Assembly: GCA_963715785.1 (NCBI GenBank)
Contig: OY970276.1
Coordinates: 2,852,001 to 2,916,000 of the forward strand
Length of the DNA: 64,000 nt
Direction: 5' to 3'
Source: LD21 sp963715785
GTDB taxonomy: Bacteria > Bacteroidota > Bacteroidia > Bacteroidales > VadinHA17
Translations under genes and position numbers: made by a program
Part shown: positions 27,781 through 37,100 of the stretch, piece after piece
Numbering within the stretch: position 1 is the first letter of the stretch
Layout: each line of letters begins with the position of its first letter
The notes under the pieces: model-generated
Databases searched by the model: none
The model's input: the letters and a program-made list of their open reading frames with translations, nothing else
Told to the model about the DNA's origin: nothing

Positions 27781-28674
27781 ATGAGCTATAAGGAATCGTT
27801 CTTACAATATCTGAAAATCGAGAAACGGTACTCACTTACATACTGTCAGGTCCTATTTAAATGACCTTGACCAGTTCTTTGCATTTCTTGTCTTCTCTCG
27901 GTCTGCCCGGTAGATCCGTCATCAGTTACATCGCACGATATCAGGGCCTGGATTGTAAGCATGCTTGACAATGGCTATTCTACTGTTAGTGTTCATCGGA
28001 AAATTTCCTGTCTCAGGGTATTTTACCGTTATTTGAGGAAGGAAGGGGTTGTTAAAGGTGATCCTCTTGAAAAGGTTGTTTTGCCAAAGAGGAAAAAGAG
28101 CACTTCCTGTTTTTGTCGAAGAAGGTGCGCTCTGCAGTGCTTCTCGATAATTACAGATTTTGGTGAAGGATTCTCAGGAATAAGAAACCGAACCATTATT
28201 GAGCTTCTTTATCTGACAGGGATGAGGAGGTCGGAACTGATAGGTATCAGGGATAACGATGTTGATCTGGCAGAAGGTACGCTGAAGGTTACAGGTAAAA
28301 GAAACAAGCAGAGGATTATACCACTTGTAAAGCCGTTTATATCAAGGCTTGAAGAGTATATTAAAGTCAGAAATGAGAATGTTGAAACGTTAACCAACGG
28401 CTGGTTTTTTATAACTGACAAGGGGAACAAGTTGTATGATAAATATGTTTATAATACAGTTAATAGTTATCTTGCAATGGTAACCACCATAGAGAAGAAA
28501 AGTCCTCATATATTGAGGCACACCTTTGCGACTCATATGCTGAATCATGGTGCCGATTTAAACTCAATAAAGGAGTTGCTGGGGCATGCAAATTTATCTG
28601 CAACGCAGATTTATACACACAATACCTTTGAAAAACTCAAAAAAGTATACAAACAAGCTCATCCAAGGGCTTAA
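27781..28674 (+). CDS. xerC: Tyrosine recombinase XerC/XerD-like, frame broken by single-base insertions
   Basis: Site-specific recombinase for chromosome dimer resolution, by position (rpsU-xer-hpf) and motifs. The N terminus (MSYKESFLQYLKIEKRYS) starts at 27781. The C-terminal part (27961-28674) carries YLTGMRRSELIGI, HILRHTFATHML, LLGHANLSATQIYTH: catalytic Arg, His-x-x-Arg, His and Tyr all present. The frame is lost at about 27841, 27889-27892, 27910, 28100, 28140 and 28164. Removing one base at each gives about 295 residues, the normal Xer length. The first is CTT-a-CAT before TVRSYLNDLDQFF. Indels of the same kind hit rpoB and rpoC, so error is likelier than decay. XerC versus XerD cannot be settled. 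Confidence 0.75.
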
Positions 28675-28703
28675 ATATTAATCAATAATCAGGAGGTACT
28701 ACT

Positions 28704-29003
28704 ATGAACATTCAGATTCATTCAGTGCGGTTTGACGCCGACAAAAAGCTAATCGACTTTGTTCATCAGAAGCTGGAGAAGCTTACCCAGTTTGGTGAAG
28801 ATATTGTTAATGCTGAAGTTTATCTGAGGCTTGACAAAGATCAGGAGCGGGAGAACAAGATTAGCGAAATTAAGGTGGAGTTACCGGGTGGACCTTTATT
28901 TGCAAAGAAGCAAAGCAAGACGTTTGAAGAAGCAACTGATGAGGCTATGGATGCACTTAAAGTTCAGATTACCAAGCACAAGCAGAAGAAGAGAGGAGTC
29001 TGA
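28704..29003 (+). CDS. hpf: Ribosome hibernation promoting factor (short HPF/RaiA)
   Basis: 99 residues: MNIQIHSVRFDADKKLIDFVHQKLEKL, then ENKISEIKVELPGGPLFAKKQ and FEEATDEAMDALKVQITKHK. This is the beta-alpha-beta-beta-beta-alpha HPF fold that binds the 30S decoding centre in stationary phase. It lacks the C-terminal dimerisation domain, so it is the short form. A strong ribosome binding site AGGAGGT precedes it, unusual in this AT-rich genome. Confidence 0.92.
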   Translation: MNIQIHSVRFDADKKLIDFVHQKLEKLTQFGEDIVNAEVYLRLDKDQERENKISEIKVELPGGPLFAKKQSKTFEEATDEAMDALKVQITKHKQKKRGV

Positions 29004-29033
29004 TAATTTCCTTTTCAAAATTATACAGATTTA

Positions 29034-29066
29034 TTTTGATAAATAAAATTTAAATCCATACATTTG
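29034..29066 (+). promoter_or_regulatory. tRNA-tuf operon promoter, TTTTG-N20-TACATTTG
   Basis: TTTTG at 29034-29038 and TACATTTG at 29059-29066, 20-bp spacer, matching the Bacteroidota -33/-7 consensus. The first tRNA begins 52 bp downstream. Confidence 0.65.
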
Positions 29067-29117
29067 CAAACCGTTTTTTAAGGGTGGATTATGCACCAGC
29101 GGGGCGTTCTTTAAATT

Positions 29118-29191
29118 GCCGATGTAGCTCAGTTGGTCAGAGCAGCTGATTTGTAATCTGCAGGTCGGGGGTTCGAATCCCTTCATCGGCT
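29118..29191 (+). tRNA. tRNA-Thr (anticodon TGT)
   Basis: Acceptor stem GCCGATG/CATCGGC is perfect, with discriminator T. Anticodon loop TTTGTAA gives TGT. The anticodon stem GCTGA/TCTGC has one T-T mismatch where TCAGC is expected. The T arm is GGGGGTTCGAATCCC-like. First in a tRNA run leading into tuf. Confidence 0.85.
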
Positions 29192-29240
29192 CTTGAAAGA
29201 TTTGTAAATGTGTGTCTTAGGAGTAAGACTCTGTTTATTT

Positions 29241-29323
29241 GGGGAGATACCAAAGTGGCCAACTGGGGCAGACTGTAAATCTGCTGGCGAATGCCTTCGT
29301 AGGTTCGAATCCTGCTCTCCCCA
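29241..29323 (+). tRNA. tRNA-Tyr (anticodon GTA)
   Basis: Class II tRNA of 83 nt. Acceptor GGGGAGA/TCTCCCC, anticodon stem GCAGA/TCTGC around CTGTAAA, a long variable arm (TGGCGAATGCCTTCG) and T arm AGGTTCGAATCCT. All stems pair. Confidence 0.93.
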
Positions 29324-29395
29324 CATCAAACAGCTGCTGACCGCGGATCCGGAAGTTGGAAGTAAAGGATTGCGGGTCTCTTTGGACGATATCAG

Positions 29396-29483
29396 GCGGG
29401 AGTAGCTCATCCCTCCCGATAGTTATCGGGAAGCTATCGGGAAGTAGAGCAAAAGCCGGTGATGAATGATTGTGGCAGGTAAT
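29396..29483 (+). repeat. tRNA-Gly 5'-half fragment with palindrome in the D-loop, copy 1
   Basis: It begins GCGGGAGTAGCTCA exactly like tRNA-Gly at 29557. The D-loop is then replaced by a compound palindrome (TCCCGATAGTTATCGGGA plus an extra AGCTATCGGGA), followed by GTAGAGCA. After that the sequence leaves the tRNA (AAAGCCGGTGATGAATG...GGCAGGTAAT). No anticodon arm or 3' half is present, so no functional tRNA. Confidence 0.75.
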
Positions 29484-29556
29484 GCGGGAGTAGCTCATCC
29501 CGATAGCTATCGGGAGGTAGAGCAAAAGCCGGTGATGAATGATTGTGGCAGGTAAT
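29484..29556 (+). repeat. tRNA-Gly 5'-half fragment with palindrome in the D-loop, copy 2
   Basis: Same unit as copy 1, here with the clean 18-bp palindrome TCCCGATAGCTATCGGGA replacing GTT of the D-loop and GGTAGAGCA restored after it. Its tail (AAAGCCGGTGATGAATG...GGCAGGTAAT) is identical to that of copy 1 and abuts the intact tRNA-Gly. Confidence 0.75.
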
Positions 29557-29629
29557 GCGGGAGTAGCTCAGTTGGTAGAGCATTAGCCTTCCAAGCTAAG
29601 GGTCGCGGATTCGAGTTCCGTCTCCCGCT
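29557..29629 (+). tRNA. tRNA-Gly (anticodon TCC)
   Basis: Acceptor GCGGGAG/CTCCCGC, D arm GCTC/GAGC, anticodon stem TTAGC/GCTAA around CTTCCAA (TCC), T arm with TTCGAG. All stems pair. It is preceded directly by two broken copies of its own 5' half. Confidence 0.93.
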
Positions 29630-29640
29630 CACTTTTTGAG

Positions 29641-29712
29641 GCCAGAGTAGCTCAGGGGTAGAGCACTTCCTTGGTAAGGAAGGGGTCGGGGGTTCAATTC
29701 CCCCCTCCGGCT
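29641..29712 (+). tRNA. tRNA-Thr (anticodon GGT)
   Basis: Anticodon stem CTTCC/GGAAG around TTGGTAA (GGT) and T arm GGGGGTTCAATTCCCCC. The acceptor stem GCCAGAG/CTCCGGC has one A-C mismatch at the fourth pair (29644), where GCCGGAG is expected. It lies 61 bp before tuf, the usual Bacteroidota order. Confidence 0.88.
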
Positions 29713-29773
29713 CAACAGTAAAAATGATTTATAATTGACTATAGAATAAACTTAATTTAATACGCTTGGAGTT

Positions 29774-30961
29774 ATGGCAAAAGAAAAATTTGACAGGTCG
29801 AAACCGCACGTAAATATTGGTACAATTGGTCACGTTGACCATGGTAAGACCACCTTGACGGCAGCGATCACTATGGTCCTTGCCAAAAAGGGTCTCTCTG
29901 AAGTCAGAGATTTTGACTCAATTGATAATGCTCCTGAAGAAAAGGAAAGAGGTATTACCATTAACACTGCTCACGTTGAATATCAGACAGCAAAACGTCA
30001 CTATGCGCACGTTGACTGTCCGGGACATGCTGACTATATCAAGAATATGGTTACAGGTGCTGCCCAGATGGACGGTGCTATCCTGGTTGTTGCTGCTGAT
30101 GACGGTCCTATGCCTCAGACACGTGAACATATTCTTCTTGCACACCAGGTGAACGTACCTACTGTGCTTGTCTTTATGAATAAAGTGGATATGGTTGACG
30201 ATCTTGAACTTCTTGACCTTGTTGAAATGGAAGTACGTGATCTTCTTAACTTTTACAAATTTGATGGTGACAATGCTCCTGTTATCCGAGGTTCAGCTCT
30301 TGGTGCAATGCATGGTGAGGCAAAATGGGAAGAAAAAGTTATGGAACTGATGGATGCTGTTGATTCATTTATTCCAATACCTCCAAGAGAAAATGAAAAA
30401 CCATTCCTTATGCCGGTTGAAGACGTATTCTCAATCACTGGTCGTGGTACAGTTGCTACAGGCCGTATTGAAACAGGTGTTGTTCTTACAGGTGATGAGC
30501 TTGAACTGATCGGTCTGGGTGCAACAAAACGCAAATCAGTATGTACCGGTGTTGAGATGTTCCGTAAGATCCTCGACAGGGGTGAAGCTGGTGATAACGT
30601 AGGTTTACTGCTTCGCGGTGTTGATAAGAAAGAGATCAAAAGAGGTATGGTTCTTGCCAAACCAGGTTCAATTACACCTCATACAAAGATCAAAGCTGAG
30701 GTTTATGTTCTGAAAAAAGAAGAAGGTGGACGCCACACTCCATTCCATAATAAATACCGTCCTCAGTTCTATGTAAGGACACTTGATATTACAGGTGAAA
30801 TCACACTTCCTGAAGGAACAGAAATGGTTATGCCGGGTGATAATGTTACAATCACAGTTGACCTTATCTATCCTGTTGCTATTAATGTCGGTCTTCGTTT
30901 CGCTATCCGTGAAGGTGGCAGAACAGTTGGTGCCGGACAGGTAACTCAGATTCTCGAATAA
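29774..30961 (+). CDS. tuf: Elongation factor Tu
   Basis: 395 residues, full length and intact although neighbours are frameshifted. The GTPase motifs are complete: GHVDHGKT (19-26), the RGITIN switch I, DCPGH and NKVD. Domains II and III follow and end in the normal GGRTVGAGQVTQILE tail. It delivers aminoacyl-tRNA to the ribosome. It follows a tRNA run and precedes tRNA-Trp and secE, so tRNAs and tuf are probably transcribed together from 29034-29066. Confidence 0.98.
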   Translation: MAKEKFDRSKPHVNIGTIGHVDHGKTTLTAAITMVLAKKGLSEVRDFDSIDNAPEEKERGITINTAHVEYQTAKRHYAHVDCPGHADYIKNMVTGAAQMDGAILVVAADDGPMPQTREHILLAHQVNVPTVLVFMNKVDMVDDLELLDLVEMEVRDLLNFYKFDGDNAPVIRGSALGAMHGEAKWEEKVMELMDAVDSFIPIPPRENEKPFLMPVEDVFSITGRGTVATGRIETGVVLTGDELELIGLGATKRKSVCTGVEMFRKILDRGEAGDNVGLLLRGVDKKEIKRGMVLAKPGSITPHTKIKAEVYVLKKEEGGRHTPFHNKYRPQFYVRTLDITGEITLPEGTEMVMPGDNVTITVDLIYPVAINVGLRFAIREGGRTVGAGQVTQILE

Positions 30962-30983
30962 TAGGTTTTGGATATATATGTAT

Positions 30984-31003
30984 GGGCGCAATAATTTGCG
31001 CCC
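30984..31003 (+). other. GC-rich hairpin between tuf and tRNA-Trp
   Basis: GGGCGCAA (30984-30991) and TTGCGCCC (30996-31003) form an 8-bp perfect stem with loop TAAT. No T-run follows, so it is more likely an RNA processing or stability hairpin than a terminator. Confidence 0.5.
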
Positions 31004-31014
31004 CTGACAAATAT

Positions 31015-31087
31015 ACGGGTGTAGCTCAGTTGGTAGAGCACTGGTCTCCAAAACCAGGTGTCGGGAGTTCGAGTCTCTCCTCCCGTG
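31015..31087 (+). tRNA. tRNA-Trp (anticodon CCA)
   Basis: Anticodon stem CTGGT/ACCAG around CTCCAAA (CCA), D arm GCTC/GAGC, T arm CGGGAGTTCGAGTCTCTCC-like. The acceptor ACGGGTG/CTCCCGT has one T-T mismatch at pair six. It sits between tuf and secE, as usual in Bacteroidota. Confidence 0.9.
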
Positions 31088-31103
31088 CAAAAATATTAGT
31101 ACT

Positions 31104-31295
31104 ATGAATATAAAAGGATATTTTAAGGAATCATTTACAGAACTTGTTCACAAGGTAACCTGGCCAACGTGGAGCGAACTTCAGAACAGCGCTGTTCTGG
31201 TTATGGTAGCTACATTGATATTTGCTGTTGTAGTTGCTGGCATGGATTTTATCTTTAGCAGAGCAATGCAATTCATTTACAGTTTGTTATACTAA
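31104..31295 (+). CDS. secE: Preprotein translocase subunit SecE
   Basis: 63 residues: the amphipathic FTELVHKVTWPTWSELQNS, then one transmembrane helix (AVLVMVATLIFAVVVAGMDF). This is the minimal single-span SecE, clamping SecY in the Sec channel. It stands in the canonical place between tRNA-Trp and nusG. Confidence 0.95.
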   Translation: MNIKGYFKESFTELVHKVTWPTWSELQNSAVLVMVATLIFAVVVAGMDFIFSRAMQFIYSLLY

Positions 31296-31311
31296 ACAGG
31301 AGAGGTTTCCA

Positions 31312-31861
31312 ATGAGTGAGAATATTAAGAAGTGGTACGTACTTCGGGCAATCGGCGGAAAGGAGAAGAAAGGTTAAGGAGTATATCGATAGTGAAGTTG
31401 TGCGTCTTAAACTTGAAGATTCTGTGTCACAGGTTCTTATACCTACAGAAAAGGTATACCAGATAAGGGCAGGCAAGAAGATAAGCAAGGAGAGAACATT
31501 CTTTCCCGGATATGTTCTTGTAGAAGCAGTACTCACCGGAGAAATACCTCACTTGTTAAGAAATGTACCGAATGTAATCGGGTTTTTGGGTTCTCAGGAT
31601 GGGGAACCTGTACCACTCAGAAAATCTGAGATTAACCGGATCCTTGGAAAAGTTGATGAACTGAATGCAAGTGATGAGGAATTAAATGTTCCATTCTTTG
31701 TAGGTGAATCGGTAAAAGTGATAGATGGACCGTTCAACAGTTTCACCGGAATAATTGAAGAGGTGAACGATGAAAAGAAAAAGCTTAAAGTGATGGTCAA
31801 GATATTTGGCAGAAAAACACCACTTGAGCTTAGTTTTATGCAGGTGGAAAAAGAAAATTAA
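31312..31861 (+). CDS. nusG: Transcription antitermination factor NusG, one frameshift
   Basis: It starts at ATG 31312 (MSENIKKWYVLRAIGGKEKK). At about 31370 the reading GAGAAGAAAGGTTAAG has one base too many; GAA-AGT-TAA-G without the extra G continues as KVKEYIDSEVVRL. After the correction the protein has 182 residues with the NGN domain (FFPGYVLVE, NVIGFLG) and a C-terminal KOW motif (VIDGPFNSFTGIIEEVN). It couples RNA polymerase to Rho and the ribosome. The frameshift is probably an error, since the gene is essential and otherwise normal. Confidence 0.92.
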
Positions 31862-31944
31862 CTGAAGATATTGACGGTTGTAATATTCATAATGCTTCCT
31901 GAATAACTGTCAAACTCTCGCAATAAACACGCAAATTTTAAATT

Positions 31945-32385
31945 ATGGCAAAAGAAGTTGCTGGACTAATCAAGTTACAGATTCGTGGCGGAGCTGCTAA
32001 TCCATCACCACCCGTTGGACCTGCTTTGGGTTCCAAAGGTGTGAATATAATGGATTTCTGTAAGCAATTTAATGCGAGGACCCAGGATAAAGCTGGAAAA
32101 GTAATACCGGTAGTTATAACTGTTTATGGAGATAAATCATTTGAATTTGTCACAAAAACACCTCCGGTTGCTGTACAGCTTCTTGAAGTTGCTAAATCGA
32201 AAAAAGGTTCTCAGGAACCTAACCGCGATAAAATAGCTTCAGTTTCCTGGGACCAGGTCAAAGCAATTGCTTCGGATAAAATGGAGGATTTAAACTGTTT
32301 TACAGTAGAGTCCGCTATGCGAATGGTAGCTGGTACGGCCAGAAGTATGGGAATCACCGTTAAGGGAGAATTCCCCGTAAAATAA
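31945..32385 (+). CDS. rplK: 50S ribosomal protein L11
   Basis: 146 residues, intact. LIKLQIRGGAANPSPPVGPALGSKGVNIMDFCKQFN is the uL11 N-terminal signature (quoted in part: PPVGPALG, NIMDFC), followed by the 23S GTPase-centre-binding C-terminal domain with SMGITVKG near the end. It begins the rplK-rplA pair 83 bp after nusG. Confidence 0.97.
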   Translation: MAKEVAGLIKLQIRGGAANPSPPVGPALGSKGVNIMDFCKQFNARTQDKAGKVIPVVITVYGDKSFEFVTKTPPVAVQLLEVAKSKKGSQEPNRDKIASVSWDQVKAIASDKMEDLNCFTVESAMRMVAGTARSMGITVKGEFPVK

Positions 32386-32401
32386 TTAATTAGGAAAAAA
32401 A

Positions 32402-33097
32402 ATGACTAAACTTACCAAAAACCAGAAGTTTGCTCTTGAAAAACTCGATAAGGACAAACTTTATACATTGAAAGAAGCTTCTTCTTTGGTTAAGGATATG
32501 ACCAAAACCAAGTTCGATGCTTCAGTCGATTTAGATGTAAGGTTAGGTATAGATCCGAGGAAATCCAATCAGATGGTTCGCGGCGTTGTTTCCCTTCCTC
32601 ATGGAACAGGTAAAGAGACACGAGTACTCGTGCTCTGCACCCCCGATAAGGAAGCCGAAGCTAAAGAAGCCGGTGCTGATTTTGTTGGTCTTGACGACTT
32701 TGTCGAAAAGATCAAAGGTGGTTGGACAGATATGGATGTTATAATAACCATGCCATCTGTTATGGGAAAGGTCGGTCAGTTAGGTAGAATCCTCGGTCCA
32801 CGCGGACTGATGCCGAACCCAAAAAGTGGTACTGTTACTATGGAAATTGGTAAGGCTGTTAAAGAAGTGAAGCAGGGTAAGATTGATTTCAAAGTTGACA
32901 AAAGCGGAATCATTCATGCCTCAATCGGAAAAGTCTCATTCGAACCAAATAAGATCGTCGACAATGCAAGAGAATTTATCTCAATTGTAAACAAACTTAA
33001 ACCAGCTGCTGCTAAAGGTACCTACATTCGTAGCGTATTCATTTCCAGCACAATGAGCCCTGGTGTTAAGATCGATCCTAAAGGTCTTGATGATTAA
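32402..33097 (+). CDS. rplA: 50S ribosomal protein L1
   Basis: 231 residues, intact. LTKNQKFALEKLDKDKLYTL leads into the two-domain uL1 fold with RLGIDPRKSNQMVRG, LGPRGLMPNPKSGTV and the C-terminal SSTMSPGVKID signature. It binds the 23S L1 stalk and, in many bacteria, represses its own rplK-rplA mRNA. 16 bp behind rplK. Confidence 0.97.
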   Translation: MTKLTKNQKFALEKLDKDKLYTLKEASSLVKDMTKTKFDASVDLDVRLGIDPRKSNQMVRGVVSLPHGTGKETRVLVLCTPDKEAEAKEAGADFVGLDDFVEKIKGGWTDMDVIITMPSVMGKVGQLGRILGPRGLMPNPKSGTVTMEIGKAVKEVKQGKIDFKVDKSGIIHASIGKVSFEPNKIVDNAREFISIVNKLKPAAAKGTYIRSVFISSTMSPGVKIDPKGLDD

Positions 33098-33124
33098 TTT
33101 GTTAAGTTAAAACTTGAAGAAATA

Positions 33125-33649
33125 ATGAGACGGGAAGAAAAAAATGCTATCATAGACAGCCTTGCTGAGAGATTAAAGGAGTACAGCCACTTTTATCTGA
33201 CTGATACTGCTCAGCTTAATGCCGCTGATACAAGTGATCTGAGAAGAAAATGTTTTGAAAATGACATTAAACTTGTTGTTGTAAAGAATACCCTACTCAA
33301 AAGAGCTCTGGAGCAGTCTAATGGAAACTTTGATGAACTATATCCGGTTCTGAAAGGTACTACGTCCATCATGTTTACACAATCCGGAAATGTTCCTGCA
33401 AAACTTATAAAGGAATTCCGTAAGAAACATGATAAACCTGTACTTAAAGGTGCATACGTTCAGGAATCAGTTTATGTTGGAGAGAATATGCTTGAAGCAC
33501 TTATCTCCATCAAATCCAAAAAGGAACTGATAGGTGATGTGATTATGCTTTTGCAGTCACCAGCCAAAAATGTTATAGGAGCGCTCCAATCAGGTGGAAC
33601 AAAAATTCATGGTGTTCTTGAAACACTGTCAAAAAGAGAAGAAAAATAA
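33125..33649 (+). CDS. rplJ: 50S ribosomal protein L10
   Basis: 174 residues, intact. RREEKNAIIDSLAERLKEYS and VVKNTLLKRAL are typical of uL10, whose C-terminal helix carries the L7/L12 dimers. It lies 27 bp behind rplA and just before rplL, the universal order. Confidence 0.97.
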   Translation: MRREEKNAIIDSLAERLKEYSHFYLTDTAQLNAADTSDLRRKCFENDIKLVVVKNTLLKRALEQSNGNFDELYPVLKGTTSIMFTQSGNVPAKLIKEFRKKHDKPVLKGAYVQESVYVGENMLEALISIKSKKELIGDVIMLLQSPAKNVIGALQSGGTKIHGVLETLSKREEK

Positions 33650-33677
33650 AGTATAATCAAATTTAAAATCGATAAAA

Positions 33678-34052
33678 ATGGCAGATCTTAAGAAATTTGC
33701 AGAAGAACTGGTTAACTTATCTGTAAAAGAAGTAAACGAACTCGCTAAAATACTTAAAGATGAGTATGGTATTGAACCAGCTGCAGCTGCAGTTGTAGCC
33801 GCCGGCCCGGCAGCCAGTGATGTTGTCGCTGTTGAAGAAAAATCATCATTTGATGTAATCCTCAAAGCAGCAGGTGGTCAGAAATTACAGATTGTTAAAT
33901 TAGTTAAGGATATCACCGGTCTTGGACTGAAAGAAGCTAAAGCAGTAGTTGATGCTGCTCCTTCTCCAGTTAAAGAAGGTGTCTCCAAAGACGAAGCTGA
34001 AGCAATAAAAAATCAATTAGTAGAAGCAGGAGCTGAAGTTGAACTTAAATAA
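33678..34052 (+). CDS. rplL: 50S ribosomal protein L7/L12
   Basis: 124 residues, intact. An N-terminal dimerisation helix pair (FAEELVNLSVKEVNELAKIL), an Ala-rich hinge (PAAAAVVAAGPAA) and the C-terminal factor-binding domain with KLQIVKLVKDITGLGLKEAK. It forms the stalk that recruits EF-Tu and EF-G. Confidence 0.98.
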   Translation: MADLKKFAEELVNLSVKEVNELAKILKDEYGIEPAAAAVVAAGPAASDVVAVEEKSSFDVILKAAGGQKLQIVKLVKDITGLGLKEAKAVVDAAPSPVKEGVSKDEAEAIKNQLVEAGAEVELK

Positions 34053-34079
34053 GTTACACCTGTTTGATGGGTTATAGGT

Positions 34080-34112
34080 TTAGTCCCGCAAACGTCGGGA
34101 CTAAGCCTTTTT
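34080..34112 (+). terminator. rplL-rpoB intergenic hairpin (attenuator)
   Basis: TTAGTCCCG (34080-34088) pairs perfectly with CGGGACTAA (34096-34104), loop CAAACGT, followed by GCCTTTTTG. The place matches the rplL-rpoB attenuator that lowers polymerase gene expression relative to ribosomal proteins. Confidence 0.7.
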
Positions 34113-34149
34113 GTTCTTTTAATTATAAGTTCACTTAATCTTTTAATAA

Positions 34150-37100
34150 ATGTCCTCAAAAAATACCGAAAGAATAAGTTTCGCCTCCAGAAAAAATCAG
34201 CTTGATTATCCTGATTTTCTGGAAATTCAGTTGAAATCCTTCGGTGATTTTTTTCAGCTTGGAACAACTCCCGAAAACAGGAAAAAGGAAGGACTATTTA
34301 AAGTCTTTACGGAAAATTTCCCGATAACTGATACAAGGAACAATTTCGTACTGGAATTTCTGGATTATTATATTGACCCTCCACGTTATACCATAGAAGA
34401 ATGTATCGAACGCGGACTGACATTCAGTGTTCCGCTTAAAGCAAAACTGAAACTTTACTGTACCGATCCCGAACATGAGGATTTTGATACGGTTATCCAG
34501 GATGTTTATCTTGGAACAGTTCCTTATATGACCGAACGTGCTACTTTCGTTATCAATGGTGCCGAACGAGTTGTCGTATCACAGCTGCACCGTTCACCCG
34601 GTGTCTTCTTCGGTCAAAGCATCCACGCAAACGGAACAAAACTCTATTCTGCCAGAATAATTCCTTTCAAAGGATCATGGATAGAATTTGCTACAGATAT
34701 TAATAATGTGATGTACGCATATATCGACAGGAAGAAAAAATTGCCGGTAACAACTCTTCTCCGCGCTATCGGTTTCGAAAGCGATAAGGAGATTCTCGAG
34801 ATTTTTAACCTCGCTGAAGAACATAAAGTATCAAAAACAAATATCAAAAAACTTGTCGGACGTAAACTGGCTGCACAGGGTACTGAAGACATGGGTTGAA
34901 GATTTTGTTGATGAGGATACCGGCGAAGTTGTTTCAATTGAACGAAATGAAGTAATCCTCGACCGGGAAACTGTCATCGAAGCGGAACATGTCGATATGA
35001 TTGTCGATTCCGGTGCAAAAGCAATCCTTTTGCATAAGGATGATACAACCTTGTCAGATTACGCAATTATATATAATACACTTCAGAAAGATCCATGTAA
35101 CTCTGAAAAAGAGGCAGTTATCTATATTTACCGTCAGCTTCGTAACGCTGAACCACCCGATGAGGCAACAGCTCGCGATGTAATCGACAAACTGTTCTTC
35201 TCCGATAAGAGATATGACCTCGGTGAAGTTGGCCGTTACAGGATAAATAAGAAACTCGGTCTTAACACTGATATGAATGTTAAGATCCTTACAAGGGAAG
35301 ATATTATCAAAATCATCAGTTACCTGATTGAACTTATCAACTCAAAAACCGATATTGATGATATTGACCACCTCAGCAACAGAAGGGTTCGTACAGTAGG
35401 AGAACAGTTATTTGCACAGTTTGGCGTTGGTCTTGCCCGTATGGCACGTACAATCCGCGAAAGAATGAATGTCAGGGATAATGAGGTGTTTACACCGGTT
35501 GACCTTATCAATTCAAAAACCCTTTCATCAGTTATTAATTCGTTCTTCGGAACAAACCAGCTGTCGCAGTTCATGGATCAGACCAACCCGCTTGCTGAAA
35601 TGACTCACAAACGTCGTATGTCAGCACTGGGACCAGGTGGTCTTTCGCGCGAAAGAGCAGGATTTGAGGTTCGTGACGTTCACTATACACACTATGGACG
35701 TCTGTGCCCTATTGAAACTCCTGAAGGACCAAACATCGGTCTTATATCTTCACTTTGCGTTTATGCCAAGATCAATACACTCGGATTTATTGAAACTCCT
35801 TACCGCAAAGTTAAAGATTCACAGGTTGATTTCGGTGAAGATGGTATTGTATGGCTTAGCGCTGAAGAAGAAGAAGAAAAAATGATTGCCCAGGCAAATG
35901 CCCCTCTTCTGAAAGACGGACATTTTCAGGAACTGAGAGCTAAATGCCGATATGAAGCTGATTATCCATTGGAAGAGGTTTCAAAGATCGACCTTATGGA
36001 TGTTGCTCCAAACCAGATTGCATCAATTGCTGCTTCACTTATTCCGTTCCTTGAACATGATGATGCCAACAGTGCACTGATGGGATCAAACATGATGCGC
36101 CAGGCTGTTCCTCTCATCAATCCTGAAGCTCCTATTGTTGGTACCGGACTTGAAGCACAGGTAATAAGCGACAGCCGTATCCTGTTACGCTGCTGAAGGC
36201 GACGGAGTTGTTGAATATGTTGATTCAAATGAAATTGTTATCAGGTATACCCGTACTGATGAAGAGAAATTTGTCAGCTTTGATGATGACATCAAACGTT
36301 ATACTCTTCCTAAATACAGGAAAACAAACCAGAATACCTGTATCAACCTTATTCCTATTGTAAGAAAAGGGGAAAAGGTTATCTAAAGGCCAGGTGCTCT
36401 GCTGAAGGATATGGAACCAAACACGGTGAACTGGCTCTCGGAAGAAACCTGAAAGTGGCTTTCATGCCATGGAAAGGTTATAATTTTGAGGATGCTATTG
36501 TAATTTCTGAGAAAGTTGTCCAGGAAGATTATTTTACTTCTGTTCATATCGATGAATATCAGCTTGAAGTTCGCGATACCAAACGCGGTCTCGAAGAACT
36601 TACCTCCGATATTCCCAACGTAAGCGAGGAAGCAACCAAAAACCTCGACGAGAACGGTATTATCAGGATCGGTGCACACATCAGGCCCGGAGATATCCTC
36701 ATCGGTAAGATTACACCTAAAGGTGAATCAGATCCTTCACCTGAAGAAAAACTGCTGCGAGCAATCTTTGGTGACAAAGCCGGTGATGTTAAAGATGCTT
36801 CACTTAAAGCAGGACCTTCACTCGATGGTGTTGTTATTGATAAAAAGCTGTTCACCCGCGCTATCAAAGACAGGAAAGCCAAAGCAGTTGAGAAACCGCT
36901 GCTCGACAAAATTGAAGCAGAATTCAACAGAAGCGCTGACGAACTGAAAGCAAGACTTGTCGATAAGCTTTTCATTCTTGTAAATGGCAAAACATCACAG
37001 GGTGTTAAGGATTATCTGAACGTTGATGTTATTCCAAAAGGAAGCAAATTCACTTTGAAACAGCTTGCAGGAAGTCGATTTTCTGAATGCCAATCCAAAT

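Noticed and set aside
29183..29525. Minus-strand frames across the tRNA cluster
   Set aside because: They consist of antisense tRNA sequence, which explains the openness.
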